Shown one piece after another: positions 51,901 through 60,095 of a stretch of DNA of 64,000 bases. The stretch is from an uncultured Mailhella sp. GTDB taxonomy: Bacteria; Desulfobacterota; Desulfovibrionia; Desulfovibrionales; Desulfovibrionaceae. Positions within the stretch are counted from its first letter, which is position 1. Each line of letters opens with the position of its first letter. The DNA lies in assembly GCF_944324615.1 (NCBI RefSeq), contig NZ_CALUWY010000004.1:47046-111045 (forward strand), written 5' to 3'. The notes under the pieces were generated by a model. It was not told the origin of the DNA, made no database searches, and saw only the letters and a program-made list of their open reading frames with translations. A program made the translations under genes and the position numbers.

Positions 51901-52203
51901 GGGGGCCTCATGCGTTTTGCCGCTGCGCGTTCAGGGCGCGCCGGGCGGCGTTGGAGCGGCGTTTTCGCCGCGTATCCTGAATGACTGACGGCTGAAAAGA
52001 ATACCTTTGTCGGGAAGGAAGGTCAATTCATCAGGGGAGGCCGGGGCCGGACGGGACAGGGGGGAGAGGCTTTTCGGCCTGCAGGGAACATTCCCTGTTG
52101 CCTCAGGCGGAAGACAAGGCCGCGCCTTTCGCTCAGCACGAAAGGCGCGGCTTTGTCGCGGCCCGGGTCATCGGAGGAAGACCGGCCGGTTTCCGGCAGG
52201 TCT
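51901..52203. other. Gene-free interval between glnS and the flavin reductase gene
   Basis: It holds the glnS upstream region and one strong stem-loop (52119-52151). No other gene is recognisable. Confidence 0.5.
52119..52151 (-). terminator. Probable terminator after the flavin reductase gene
   Basis: GCCGCGCCTTTCG (52119-52131) / CGAAAGGCGCGGC (52139-52151); the minus-strand side continues CTTGTCTT. Moderately T-rich. Confidence 0.5.
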
Positions 52204-52770
52204 TCAGCTCAGGGACGCGCCGAGTTCCCGGGCCTGCCTGAGGGCCGGATGTCCGCCGTTTTTGAGAATGTCGCCTGCCTGGAACACCCCTCCGGCCAGA
52301 ACCGTGCCGAGGTCGCGCCAGCCGAGCTGGGCAAGAAGAGTATGGTAATAGTCAAGCACGGGCTTCCAGTTGTCCGGAGAATCGCCTTCCGCAGCCATGA
52401 GAAGCACGCAGTCCTTATGCGGGTTGCGGTACTGGGGATCGAGCTCCGCCACGGCGAAAAGCCGATCGAAGGCGGCCTTGAGCTGGGAGGTGAAGCCCCA
52501 GTAATACATGGGCGAGGCCAGAACCACGATGTCGGCTTCCCGGTAGGCGGGGTAGATGAGAGCCATATCGTCCTTCTGTACGCAGGGGCTCGCCTCATCT
52601 TTGCCGCCCTTCATGCAGCCGAGGCAGCCGTGTATGTTCATCCCCTGAAGGTTGAACCGGGTGACGCTGTGGCCCGCTCCCTCCGCCCCTTCCGTGAAGG
52701 TGTCGCAAAGGGCGGAGGTGTTGCCGTTTCTGCGCGGGCTGCCGTTGAGAATGATGATGTTCCGTTTCAT
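52204..52770 (-). CDS. NAD(P)H-dependent FMN reductase/flavodoxin-fold oxidoreductase
   Basis: 188-residue flavodoxin-like protein: FMN-phosphate loop NGSPRRNGNTSAL at residues 9-21, a GCLGCMKGGKD segment near 48, DDMALIYPAYREADIVVLASPMYYWGFTSQLKAAFDR. Resembles the iron-sulfur-flavoprotein/NADPH-dependent FMN reductase group; the two cysteines in GCLGC are fewer than the four of true iron-sulfur flavoproteins. GGGAGGA precedes the start. It lies directly downstream of a TetR gene with a nested palindromic operator between them, so it is probably induced by the TetR ligand, perhaps a quinone or nitro compound (inference). Confidence 0.85.
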   Translation of the reverse strand: MKRNIIILNGSPRRNGNTSALCDTFTEGAEGAGHSVTRFNLQGMNIHGCLGCMKGGKDEASPCVQKDDMALIYPAYREADIVVLASPMYYWGFTSQLKAAFDRLFAVAELDPQYRNPHKDCVLLMAAEGDSPDNWKPVLDYYHTLLAQLGWRDLGTVLAGGVFQAGDILKNGGHPALRQARELGASLS

Positions 52771-52799
52771 ATGCGTTCCTCCCTGATGGGTATGGAAAA

Positions 52800-52852
52800 T
52801 TTGTATCGATTGCTATAAAAATAGTCAACATATTTTTATTAACCGATACAAA
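52800..52852 (-). promoter_or_regulatory. Nested palindromic operator and promoter of the flavin reductase gene
   Basis: Outer arms TTTGTATCG (52800-52808) and CGATACAAA (52844-52852), inner arms ATAAAAATA (52815-52823) and TATTTTTAT (52831-52839), all perfect and nearly concentric. On the minus strand TTGACT (52828-52823) and TACAAA (52805-52800), 17 bp apart, form the promoter, with the -10 inside the outer arm. Confidence 0.7.
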
Positions 52853-52892
52853 AATATTTCCCCAAGGGAAAAAATCGGATGATGAAGGGGGG

Positions 52893-53552
52893 TTACTCGG
52901 AGGAATCAGGGAGCTGTTTCAGGTGGTTGCGCCATTTCGGCAGCATCCGTACGGCATAGGAGGCCATGGCTTCCATTTCCTTGACGCTCATGCCGCTCTG
53001 GGCCTGAAGGGACATCCCTTCCAGAAAGGTGTTGAAGGCGCAGGCCAGGCTTTCAGGGGAGGTATCCGCCGGGAGCTGCCCCTCATCCACGGCCTGCCGT
53101 ATTTTCCGGGCGAACATGTCCCTGGTTTCCAGGCGTCTTTTGCGCAGGTCCTGAATGATGTCCGTTTCTTCTTCAGAGATGTTCACGGCCGCGAGCACCA
53201 CCATGCAGCCGCAGGGAGTGTCGGGGGAAAGCAAGATACGGGCCGCTTCGGTGAAGAAATCGTGCACGGCAAGGTAGAAGTTCTTTTCTTCCAGGAACCT
53301 GCGGGAAGGTTCCAGCCAGTATTTCTCTTCGTAGAAGGCCACGGCTTCGAGAAAAAGCCCGGCCTTGTTGCCGAAGGCGGCATAGAGACTCGGCGCGTTG
53401 ATGCCCATGGCCGAGCACAGTTCGGAAATGGAGGCGGGCTCGTAGCCGCGCCGCCAGAAGATGTCCAGCGCCTTGAGAAGGGCCGCGTCCTTGTCGAAAC
53501 TGCGGGGGCGGCCCTTGCCGCGCGGGGTCGTGTTGCCGGATGCTGCCGCCAT
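52893..53552 (-). CDS. TetR/AcrR family transcriptional regulator
   Basis: One-component repressor of 219 residues. N-terminal DNA-binding domain with RPRSFDKDAALLKALDIFWRRGYEPASISELCSAMGINAPSLYAAFGNKAGLF (helix-turn-helix about 40-60), followed by an all-helical ligand domain. Start at 53552 (MAAASGNTTPRGKGRPRSF) with AAAGG upstream; the frame continues to 53759 but without support. It precedes the flavin reductase gene in the same orientation, and the operator at 52800-52852 is in the gap. Divergent from menA. Confidence 0.9.
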   Translation of the reverse strand: MAAASGNTTPRGKGRPRSFDKDAALLKALDIFWRRGYEPASISELCSAMGINAPSLYAAFGNKAGLFLEAVAFYEEKYWLEPSRRFLEEKNFYLAVHDFFTEAARILLSPDTPCGCMVVLAAVNISEEETDIIQDLRKRRLETRDMFARKIRQAVDEGQLPADTSPESLACAFNTFLEGMSLQAQSGMSVKEMEAMASYAVRMLPKWRNHLKQLPDSSE

Positions 53553-53707
53553 GAGAAGCCTTTGTAAAGGTTGTCCGCCTTCGCGGAGGGGAATGCGGAG
53601 ACGGAGGAAGTTTTCTTTTCTTTGCCTGTGAGATGCGCTATTCTGCCCTCGCCCCCGAGGGGGCGTCAAGATGACATTATGCGGAGTGTCCGCGGGAGAG
53701 TGGCGAT

Positions 53708-54616
53708 ATGGAACATGAAGTTCGCAGGGATTCGTTGTATGCGTGGGTGCTGGCGACAAGGCCGAAAACTCTCGCGGCGGCGCTTTCGCCCGTGCTCGTG
53801 GGCTGTTCCCTCGCCGTATGGGCCGGCGTGTTCCGTCCCGTTCCCGCGCTCTTGTGCATGCTTTTTGCCGTGCTTATGCAGATTGCATCCAATTTCATCA
53901 ACGATGTGAGCGACTTTGAACAGGGCAACGACAGAGAGGACCGCCTCGGCCCCCGCCGCGCCTGCGCGCAGGGCTGGATATCGCCGAAAAAGATGAAGAC
54001 CGGCATACTCATCGACCTCGGGCTTGCGCTCTGCGCGGGGCTTCCTCTTGCCTTTTACGGCGGCTGGAGCATGCTGGGGGTGGCGCTGATATGCCTTGTG
54101 AGCGCCTACCTCTATTCCGCAGGGCCCTATCCTCTGGCCGCGCACGGCTGGGGCGACGTGATGGTGGTGGTGTTCTTCGGACTGGTGGCCGTGGGCTTCA
54201 CCTACTATGTGCAGGCCGGGGCATGGTCGCCGCAGGCCACGTTTGCGGGGCTTGCGGTGGGGGTATGCATCAATCTGCTGCTCACCATCAACAATTTCCG
54301 CGACCGTGACCAGGACCGGATTTCGGGCAAGAAAACGCTCATCGCCCGTTTCGGCGCGGAATTCGGCCTGCGCTACTATCTGGCGCAGGGCGGGTTCGCC
54401 TGTGCCTTCGCGCTCTGCCTCATGCCTCACGGCCTGTTCTGGGCCGGACTGCTGCCTCTTCTTTTCCTGCCGCTGCATTACCGGGTATGGAGCATGATGT
54501 CGTCGATATACGAAGGCCGTGCCCTCAACCGCTGCCTCGGACTCACTTCCCGCAACATTCTTGTGTTCAGCGTTCTTTTTGCGGCGGGCATGCTGCTGGA
54601 TGCGGCATTGAAATAG
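53708..54616 (+). CDS. menA: 1,4-dihydroxy-2-naphthoate polyprenyltransferase, MenA family
   Basis: Membrane UbiA-superfamily prenyltransferase that attaches the side chain in menaquinone synthesis. 302 residues, eight or nine membrane segments. First Asp-rich motif NDVSDFEQGNDREDRLGPRR near 65-84, second NNFRDRDQDRISGKKT near 198-213. GAGAGTGG is in front of the ATG. No other menaquinone gene is nearby, so whether the naphthoate (Men) or futalosine route feeds it cannot be told from this window. Confidence 0.87.
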   Translation: MEHEVRRDSLYAWVLATRPKTLAAALSPVLVGCSLAVWAGVFRPVPALLCMLFAVLMQIASNFINDVSDFEQGNDREDRLGPRRACAQGWISPKKMKTGILIDLGLALCAGLPLAFYGGWSMLGVALICLVSAYLYSAGPYPLAAHGWGDVMVVVFFGLVAVGFTYYVQAGAWSPQATFAGLAVGVCINLLLTINNFRDRDQDRISGKKTLIARFGAEFGLRYYLAQGGFACAFALCLMPHGLFWAGLLPLLFLPLHYRVWSMMSSIYEGRALNRCLGLTSRNILVFSVLFAAGMLLDAALK

Positions 54617-54639
54617 GGCTGTTCCTGTGTTTGGAAAAA

Positions 54640-54667
54640 GGCCTGGAGCATGTTCTCCGGGCCTTTT
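54640..54667 (+). terminator. Terminator after menA
   Basis: GGCCTGGAG / CTCCGGGCC (one G-U pair), six-base loop, then TTTT. It closely resembles the hairpin after opgH. Confidence 0.7.
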
Positions 54668-54811
54668 GGGTTAAAAGAAAAAAGCAGCCAGGTTGGGGGT
54701 ACAAAAAAACTTATAGTTGTGCGTAAGTGATAAACCCTCTTTTTGATTTGCCGGGAAAGAGGTGCGGTCCGGCAATTGCGCCCTCAAGCAAATCCAAAGG
54801 AGGCCACGACG

Positions 54812-55266
54812 GGTGACGCCAGGAATTTGGCGCATACGAAACGGAACTGCCAATATCATATAGTCTTTGCACCAGAATATCGCCGACAGGTTTTCCATGG
54901 TGAGAAGAAAAGGGTCATAGGAGAAATATGACGAAAGTTATGTGAGCGGAAGGGCGTGAACATAGTGGAAGCGGAATGTTGTCCCGACCACATCCATAGG
55001 TTGCTTGAGATCCCGCCCAAGATGAGTATGTCGGCGTTTGTGGGATAGGTGAAAGGAAAGAGCGCCTGATGATATGGGAACAGTTCGGCGAACTGAAGTG
55101 CACATACCGTCATCGGGAGTTCTGGTGCCGTGGCTACCATGTCGACACGGCAGGCAGGAATAAGGCAAAGACAGCCGAGTACATCATGTATCAACCGGCC
55201 GGGGATAAACTCGGAGAACAGCTGAACATCCCGTACGCCGGAGGCTCGTTTACGGTCGCCGGTAGC
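54812..55266 (+). pseudogene. Decayed IS200/IS605-family Y1 transposase (TnpA)
   Basis: Translating in shifting frames gives ARNLAHTKRNCQYHIVFAPEYRR, then LCERKGVNIVEAECCPDHIH (the HUH metal motif), EIPPKMSVSAFVG, and KGKSALMIWEQFGELKCTYRHREFWCRGYH with the catalytic-Tyr region. These are the conserved blocks of IS200-type transposases in the right order. Stops and frameshifts at 54932, after SAFVG near 55045 and elsewhere break the frame. AAAGGAGG (54796-54803) is the remnant ribosome binding site. The C-terminal third has diverged. I could not define the element ends. Confidence 0.85.
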
Positions 55267-55344
55267 AGAAATGCAGATGTCAGATCGTCCATGCGCCTGC
55301 CGGGGCGCGGCTGGTAAGAAAGTTTTACAGGCGCACAAGGCGGT

Positions 55345-56076
55345 TCAGGAAAAGGCCTGCCACAGGCAGACCAGCCCGGCGGCGGCGATGACGAGCATGA
55401 GCGCCCTGCGGAAGAGATCCACGCGGATGCGTCTGACCACGGGGAAGGCGCACAGCGCACCGGCGACGCAGGCGGGGATGCCGTACATGGCGTACCTTAT
55501 GACCTCGGGCGTGTAGAATCCGGCCTTTGCCTGAAGAAGGCAGGTGAAGAGGCTGCGGATGAGGAAGAATATGCCGAGCGTGCCCAGCACTTCGCGCGGT
55601 TCCCAGCCCCGGTACAGGGCATAGGCTCCGGCGGGCGGTCCGTCGAAGGATATGGCCGTGCCGAGCAGGCCTGCGCCGAATCCCGCTGCGCCTCCGGCTA
55701 TCCAGGAATCCTTTTTTCTGGCCCCGGGTCTGGCCGCGCGCTGCCAGAGAACATAGACGATGAGAAGAATGCCTACCGCGCCCTGAAGCACTGCGCCGGG
55801 AAGCATGCGGAGCATGGCAAGGCCCGCAAAGGAACCGGGCAGAGCGCCGAGCAGAAGCGGCCACAGGGCGGGCACGCGGCAGTGGCGGAAGTACAGGAAT
55901 GCAAGGCTTCCGTCCATGGCGGCATTCAGAATGCAGCTTAAGGGAATGACCTCGTGCATGGGCAGGAACATGGCGGCTACGGGAACGGCGACCATGGCCC
56001 CCCCGATGCCGGTGACGCCGGAGACGAAGCCCCCTGCGAACCAGCAGAAAAAAACGATGAGGGAAGTGAATTCCAT
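55345..56076 (-). CDS. TauE/SafE (TSUP) family membrane permease
   Basis: 243 residues with about eight membrane segments and the family hallmarks GFVSGVTGIGGAMVAVPVAAMF (first repeat) and GFGAGLLGTAISFDGPPAGAYALY (second repeat). Relatives export sulfite, sulfoacetate or other C2 sulfonates, or move small anions. TGGAGA precedes the ATG. It lies downstream of the amino-acid permease on the same strand, but a good terminator separates them, so shared regulation is not certain. Confidence 0.85.
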   Translation of the reverse strand: MEFTSLIVFFCWFAGGFVSGVTGIGGAMVAVPVAAMFLPMHEVIPLSCILNAAMDGSLAFLYFRHCRVPALWPLLLGALPGSFAGLAMLRMLPGAVLQGAVGILLIVYVLWQRAARPGARKKDSWIAGGAAGFGAGLLGTAISFDGPPAGAYALYRGWEPREVLGTLGIFFLIRSLFTCLLQAKAGFYTPEVIRYAMYGIPACVAGALCAFPVVRRIRVDLFRRALMLVIAAAGLVCLWQAFS

Positions 56077-56170
56077 GCTTTTCTCCAGAGGGCGCTGTCG
56101 CCCGCGTTGGGAGGCGGCGGAAAGGGGCGGCGTCCCGGAGAGCGGGAGCGGTCCGGCCCGGAGCTTCTCA

Positions 56171-56213
56171 GAAAAAAGCCGGCCTTTCCCGGGCGCGCAG
56201 GGGAAAGGCCGGC
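56171..56213 (-). terminator. Terminator after the APC permease gene
   Basis: GCCGGCCTTTCCC (56178-56190) / GGGAAAGGCCGGC (56201-56213); six T on the minus strand. Confidence 0.85.
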
Positions 56214-56248
56214 GGGAGGAAACCCCGGCCCGCAGGCCGGGGTGTTGC

Positions 56249-57751
56249 TCAGGCCTGAAGTTCTTTTTCAGGCTGATTCTGAAGGGAATTTTTCTTGAAC
56301 AGCACCGGGATGTCGGCGCCGCCGAGAATGTTGTGGGAGAGTTCTTCCGTGGAAAGATCGCTCCACACCTTCTTGTTGGAGTAGTAGAACACGAAGCCGA
56401 GAATCACCCAGAGAGCCAGCACGCAGCGGGGCGCGAAGGAGATGTAGGCGGGGGAACCGGGCGTGAGCAGCAGCACCAGGGTGAGGATGGAGCAGATGGT
56501 GCCCATGATGCAGCAGAACAGTCCGAGGTTCTTTCCGGCGGCATTGCTGCTGCTCAGGATGGCGCGGCGGGCGACGAGGCAGGTGAAGAGGTAGCCGATG
56601 CCGGTGCCCACGGAACTCATGTCCACGGTCCAGCCCACGGCGGAACGGCCGGCGAAGGGGGTGAACAGGGCGAGAATGGCGGTGAAGAGAATGGCGTTGT
56701 AGGGGGTGTGGTAGGTGGGGTGGATGCGGCCGAACCATTCGGGCAGGATGCGGCCTCTGGCCATGGCGAGAAGCAGACGGGAGGCGGCCACGAAGAAGCC
56801 GTTGATGCCGGTGCACACCGCGCCGAACACGGCGCAGGCCAGAATGATGGAGCCGAACTTGCCGAAGGCCAGCGTGGCCACATAGCCGGTGGCCCAGGCA
56901 TGGCCGCCCGCATTGCGCATTTCTTCCATCTTGGCCAGCAGTTCAGGGTAGGGGATGGCGATGGCCACGCCCAGCATGACCATGGCGTAGAGCATCATGC
57001 CCACGAAGATGGAAATGACCATGATGTTGCGGCAGCGGCCGGGATCGAAGGCGAATTCTTCCGAAGCCTGCGGCACGGTGTCGAAGCCCACGAAGAGGAA
57101 GGGAGAAAGGGCAAAGATGCTGATGACGCAGGCGGCCTGGGACTTGTTTTCCGCAAACAGGGGAACGAGATTGCTGATACCGGCGGAATCAAGGGAGTTG
57201 GCGCCGAAGAAGAAGGCGATGATGCCGAAGGTGAGCATGAAGGCGAGGATGAGCTGCAGCTTGCCCGCCATGCCCACGCTGCGGTAGTTCAGCAGGCCGA
57301 AGACAAAGGTACCGGCCGTCATGAGCAGCACTTCGCCCATGTACACCTTCCATCCCGCGATGGTGTACAGCTCTCCGAATTCAAAGACTCCGGGGAACAG
57401 GAAGCGGAAAATGAGCGAGAGCGCCGCAATGTCTATCATGACGATGGCCACATAGCCTATGACCAGCGCCCAGCCGCAGATGAAGGACGCGGTAGGCCCG
57501 AAGCCGATATAGGCATAGGTGAAGGCGCCGCCCGCCACGGGGGCGTATTTGACCATGTAACTGTAGCATACCCCGACGAAGGAAATGAGTATGGCACCGG
57601 CAAGGAAGCCGAGCAGCGTGCCGAGAGGGCCGTCGGAGGGAAGAAAGAGGTCGCCCGGAAGAACGAAGCAGCCCCAGCCGACGATGGAACCCAGCGCGAG
57701 AGCGCAGACCTGCATGGGAGAAAGGGATTTTTTAAGTTTTGCTTCAGACAT
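56249..57751 (-). CDS. APC-superfamily amino acid permease
   Basis: Proton- or exchange-driven amino acid/amine transporter, 500 residues with about 12-13 membrane segments. The first helix carries ALALGSIVGWGCFVLPGDLF (the GxG substrate-backbone loop). Later segments include PVAGGAFTYAYIGFGP and LSPFLFVGFDTVPQASEEF (TM6 region). Start at 57751 (MSEAKLKKSLSP) with AAGGG upstream; the frame is open to 57901 but that would run into the promoter leader. A -24/-12 promoter lies 155 bp upstream, so it belongs to the sigma-54 regulon with the glycyl radical enzyme. The substrate is unknown, probably an amino acid or amine. Confidence 0.88.
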   Translation of the reverse strand: MSEAKLKKSLSPMQVCALALGSIVGWGCFVLPGDLFLPSDGPLGTLLGFLAGAILISFVGVCYSYMVKYAPVAGGAFTYAYIGFGPTASFICGWALVIGYVAIVMIDIAALSLIFRFLFPGVFEFGELYTIAGWKVYMGEVLLMTAGTFVFGLLNYRSVGMAGKLQLILAFMLTFGIIAFFFGANSLDSAGISNLVPLFAENKSQAACVISIFALSPFLFVGFDTVPQASEEFAFDPGRCRNIMVISIFVGMMLYAMVMLGVAIAIPYPELLAKMEEMRNAGGHAWATGYVATLAFGKFGSIILACAVFGAVCTGINGFFVAASRLLLAMARGRILPEWFGRIHPTYHTPYNAILFTAILALFTPFAGRSAVGWTVDMSSVGTGIGYLFTCLVARRAILSSSNAAGKNLGLFCCIMGTICSILTLVLLLTPGSPAYISFAPRCVLALWVILGFVFYYSNKKVWSDLSTEELSHNILGGADIPVLFKKNSLQNQPEKELQA

Positions 57752-57905
57752 GACGTTGCCCTTGAGTGATGTAGGGGAAACAGAAGCTTCAAAAGAGGAA
57801 GTTCTGTGCGGGTACTCTCCTGAGGGAGCGATGCAGCGGACAGACACAAGCAAGCGGTTTTCTATGCGATGAGCCCATAGAAAATGTGAGTTGCGGAACA
57901 TGAAA

Positions 57906-57920
57906 GCAAAAAGCGTGCCA
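57906..57920 (-). promoter_or_regulatory. Sigma-54 promoter of the APC permease
   Basis: Minus strand TGGCACGCTTTTTGC, an exact match to the TGGCACG-N4-TTGC consensus. Predicted start near 57894. Confidence 0.85.
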
Positions 57921-58036
57921 ACATTCCGTTTCTGGAGAACTCCCCGCTAATCCTTGAAAAACAAAGGATTAAAAATGTGTGCACGAGACTGCCTGAAAGC
58001 GGAGAAAAAGAAAAGTACAAAAAATGAAAAAAATTT

Positions 58037-58050
58037 TTTCTTTTTAGAAA
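58037..58050 (-). promoter_or_regulatory. Candidate enhancer site (UAS) for the permease promoter
   Basis: Minus strand TTTCTAAAAAGAAA, identical to the site at 59905-59918. It is centred about 150 bp upstream of the predicted start, a usual distance for enhancer-binding proteins. Confidence 0.6.
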
Positions 58051-58157
58051 GAAAAATGTGAAAATAAGAGCGAACGGGAAGAGGGAAAGAAGGGAAAAAC
58101 CGGAACGGCAGGGTGAAACAGCCTCTGATTTGTTATTTTTTTCTTTAATTCGCCGGT

Positions 58158-58197
58158 AAAAAACGCTCAGCGCGGCCCGGCAAAGCCGCGCTGAGCG
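58158..58197 (-). terminator. Terminator after the sigma-54 activator gene
   Basis: CGCTCAGCGCGGC (58164-58176) / GCCGCGCTGAGCG (58185-58197), then six T on the minus strand. Confidence 0.8.
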
Positions 58198-58374
58198 GGG
58201 AAAGCGTATGCCGGCGCCTTTTTCGTGCGCCGCGCATGGTTTTCCGGCGCGGGAAGCTGCGCGCCGGAGACTGCGGAAGAGATTTTTCAGGGGCACGGCC
58301 GCACGGCACGGAAAAGCGCGGTTTTTCTGCGCAATATTCCTGTAACGGCGCGTTTTTCCCGGCGTTTTCCGGGA

Positions 58375-59847
58375 TCAATAGTCGTCTTCGCTTATGCCGA
58401 GCTGCTTCATCTTGTAGCGCAGGCCGGGGCCGGTGAGCTCCATGATGCGCGCAGCCTTGGAAATGTTGCCGCCGGTGACGCGCAGTACGTTGCGGATGCA
58501 GCGCGATTCAAAGGCGTTGAGCCTTTCCTTGAGGGGAATGACGCTGTTGCGCTTCACGTCGCGGTAGTCGTCCGGCACGGAGATGGGTTCCTTGCCCATG
58601 GGGGCGAGGCCTGTGGAGACCTTGCGGTTTCCGAAGCAGGCGTCGCGGAACTGGCGGGGCAGGCAGTCTTCATCAATGACGGTGCGGTCGCCGAGAAGGG
58701 CCAGGGAACCTTCCATGACGTGCAGAAGCTCGCGGATGTTGCCGGGCCAGGAATATTCCCAGAAAAGCTTCATGACCGCGTCGGAAACGCGGACATCCTC
58801 CGCCGCGTTTTCCGGACGCAGCAGGAAGGAGGAGACCAGAAGGGGAATGTCTTCGCGCCTCTCCCGCAGGGGCGGAACGCAGATGCCCACCACGGCGAGG
58901 CGGTAGTAGAGGTCGTTGCGCAGTATGCCTTTTTCCACGGCGGTGAGCGGAGGTTCGTTCAGGATGCTGACGACGCGTACATCCACATCCTTTTCCGTAT
59001 GGGCCCCGAGTCTGCGTATCTTCTTTTCCTGAAGCACGCGCAGAAGCTTGGCCTGAAGGCCGAGAGGCATGGAGTTGAGCTCGTCGAGAAGCAGGGTTCC
59101 GCCGTCGGCCTTTTCAAAAAGGCCGGGCTTGTCCCCGGCGTCGGTATACGCGCCCTTCGAGGTGCCGAACAGGATGCCTTCCAGGAGATTTTCCGGGATG
59201 GCCGCACAGTTCACGGCAATGAAGGGGCGCTGCCGCCGGGGGCTTGCCGCATGCAGGGCCTGGGCGAAAAGTTCCTTGCCCGTGCCGTTTTCACCCCAGA
59301 TCATCACGGGGACGGCGCTTTTGGCCGCCACTCTGGCGTCGCTTATGGCTCCGCGCAGGGCAGGGTCGCGCCCGATGATGCTTTCAAAGGTGTACCTTGT
59401 GTCTTCGCTGGAAGGCGCGGGCGGGCGTGTGCGCGCCCGCGTCTCCCCGGTGAGAAGCGCGCTGTCCACCCAGATGGTGAAGGCCAGAACGCCGTCCTTG
59501 CGGCCGTTCTCGAAGAGCGGGAAAAAGTCCGTCACCGAGGAGAACAGGGAATTGTTGATGGTCTTGTACCAGTAGGCCTTCCTTAAAAGCGGCACCCCCC
59601 GGCTCAGGCATTCCATGGTGGGGATGCAGTCCATTTCGTTGGGCACATAAAGCTCGGTGATGTGCTTGCCCACCACCGATCCGGTGAAGCCGTCCACCCT
59701 GCGCTGGATGTCGTTCATGTAGACACAGGTGCCGGTGGCGTCCACCACGGCCACTCCTATGCTCATGCGATCCCATACCGACCGCATGGCAGGGCTCATC
59801 ACGGTCGACCTGCTGACATTGGTGAAAGTATCCGTACCGATGAACAT
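58375..59847 (-). CDS. Sigma-54-dependent activator with N-terminal PAS domain
   Basis: 490-residue enhancer-binding protein, RocR-like. A PAS sensor spans about 20-130 (WDRMSIGVAVVDATGTCVYMNDIQRR). The AAA+ domain (about 150-385) has Walker A GENGTGKE, a loop reading GAYTDA where GAFTGA is usual, and Walker B LLLDELNSM. The Fis-type helix-turn-helix is at the C-terminus (GGNISKAARIMELTGPGLRYKMKQLGI). AGAGGA before the ATG. It sits between two sigma-54 promoters (permease and glycyl radical enzyme), with identical 14-bp sites near both, so it very likely controls them. The Gly-to-Asp change in the sigma-54 contact loop is notable. Confidence 0.9.
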   Translation of the reverse strand: MFIGTDTFTNVSRSTVMSPAMRSVWDRMSIGVAVVDATGTCVYMNDIQRRVDGFTGSVVGKHITELYVPNEMDCIPTMECLSRGVPLLRKAYWYKTINNSLFSSVTDFFPLFENGRKDGVLAFTIWVDSALLTGETRARTRPPAPSSEDTRYTFESIIGRDPALRGAISDARVAAKSAVPVMIWGENGTGKELFAQALHAASPRRQRPFIAVNCAAIPENLLEGILFGTSKGAYTDAGDKPGLFEKADGGTLLLDELNSMPLGLQAKLLRVLQEKKIRRLGAHTEKDVDVRVVSILNEPPLTAVEKGILRNDLYYRLAVVGICVPPLRERREDIPLLVSSFLLRPENAAEDVRVSDAVMKLFWEYSWPGNIRELLHVMEGSLALLGDRTVIDEDCLPRQFRDACFGNRKVSTGLAPMGKEPISVPDDYRDVKRNSVIPLKERLNAFESRCIRNVLRVTGGNISKAARIMELTGPGLRYKMKQLGISEDDY

Positions 59848-59904
59848 GGGAGAATCCTCTCTTTGGGGAAAGAGTGATAAAATTTTCCCATGTATAAAAA
59901 TTCT

Positions 59905-59918
59905 TTTCTAAAAAGAAA
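59905..59918 (+). promoter_or_regulatory. Candidate enhancer site (UAS) for the glycyl radical enzyme promoter
   Basis: TTTCTAAAAAGAAA, a 5-4-5 inverted repeat identical to that at 58037-58050. It is about 132 bp upstream of the predicted start at about 60044 and 58 bp upstream of the activator gene, so it may also mediate autoregulation. Confidence 0.6.
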
Positions 59919-60017
59919 GTTTTTTTATAGCCTCGAAAAAATTTCACCGGGAAAAACACGCGGGAAAATCATAATAAATAGTATTATTTCAATATGTTAT
60001 ATATAGCATGGGAATTT

Positions 60018-60033
60018 TGGCACGCTTTGTGCA
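60018..60033 (+). promoter_or_regulatory. Sigma-54 promoter of the glycyl radical enzyme operon
   Basis: TGGCACGCTTTGTGCA, matching the consensus at every position but one, with correct GG-GC spacing. The coding sequence starts 62 bp downstream. Confidence 0.85.
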
Positions 60034-60095
60034 TTGCCATGGGCACAAGCAAGCGATTTTTCCCCGGCCTCTAACATTTCCAACAGGAGACACCC

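Noticed and set aside
55345..57751. A single operon of the APC permease and the TauE/SafE gene
   Set aside because: A strong terminator with six T separates them at 56171-56213, so joint transcription is not supported.
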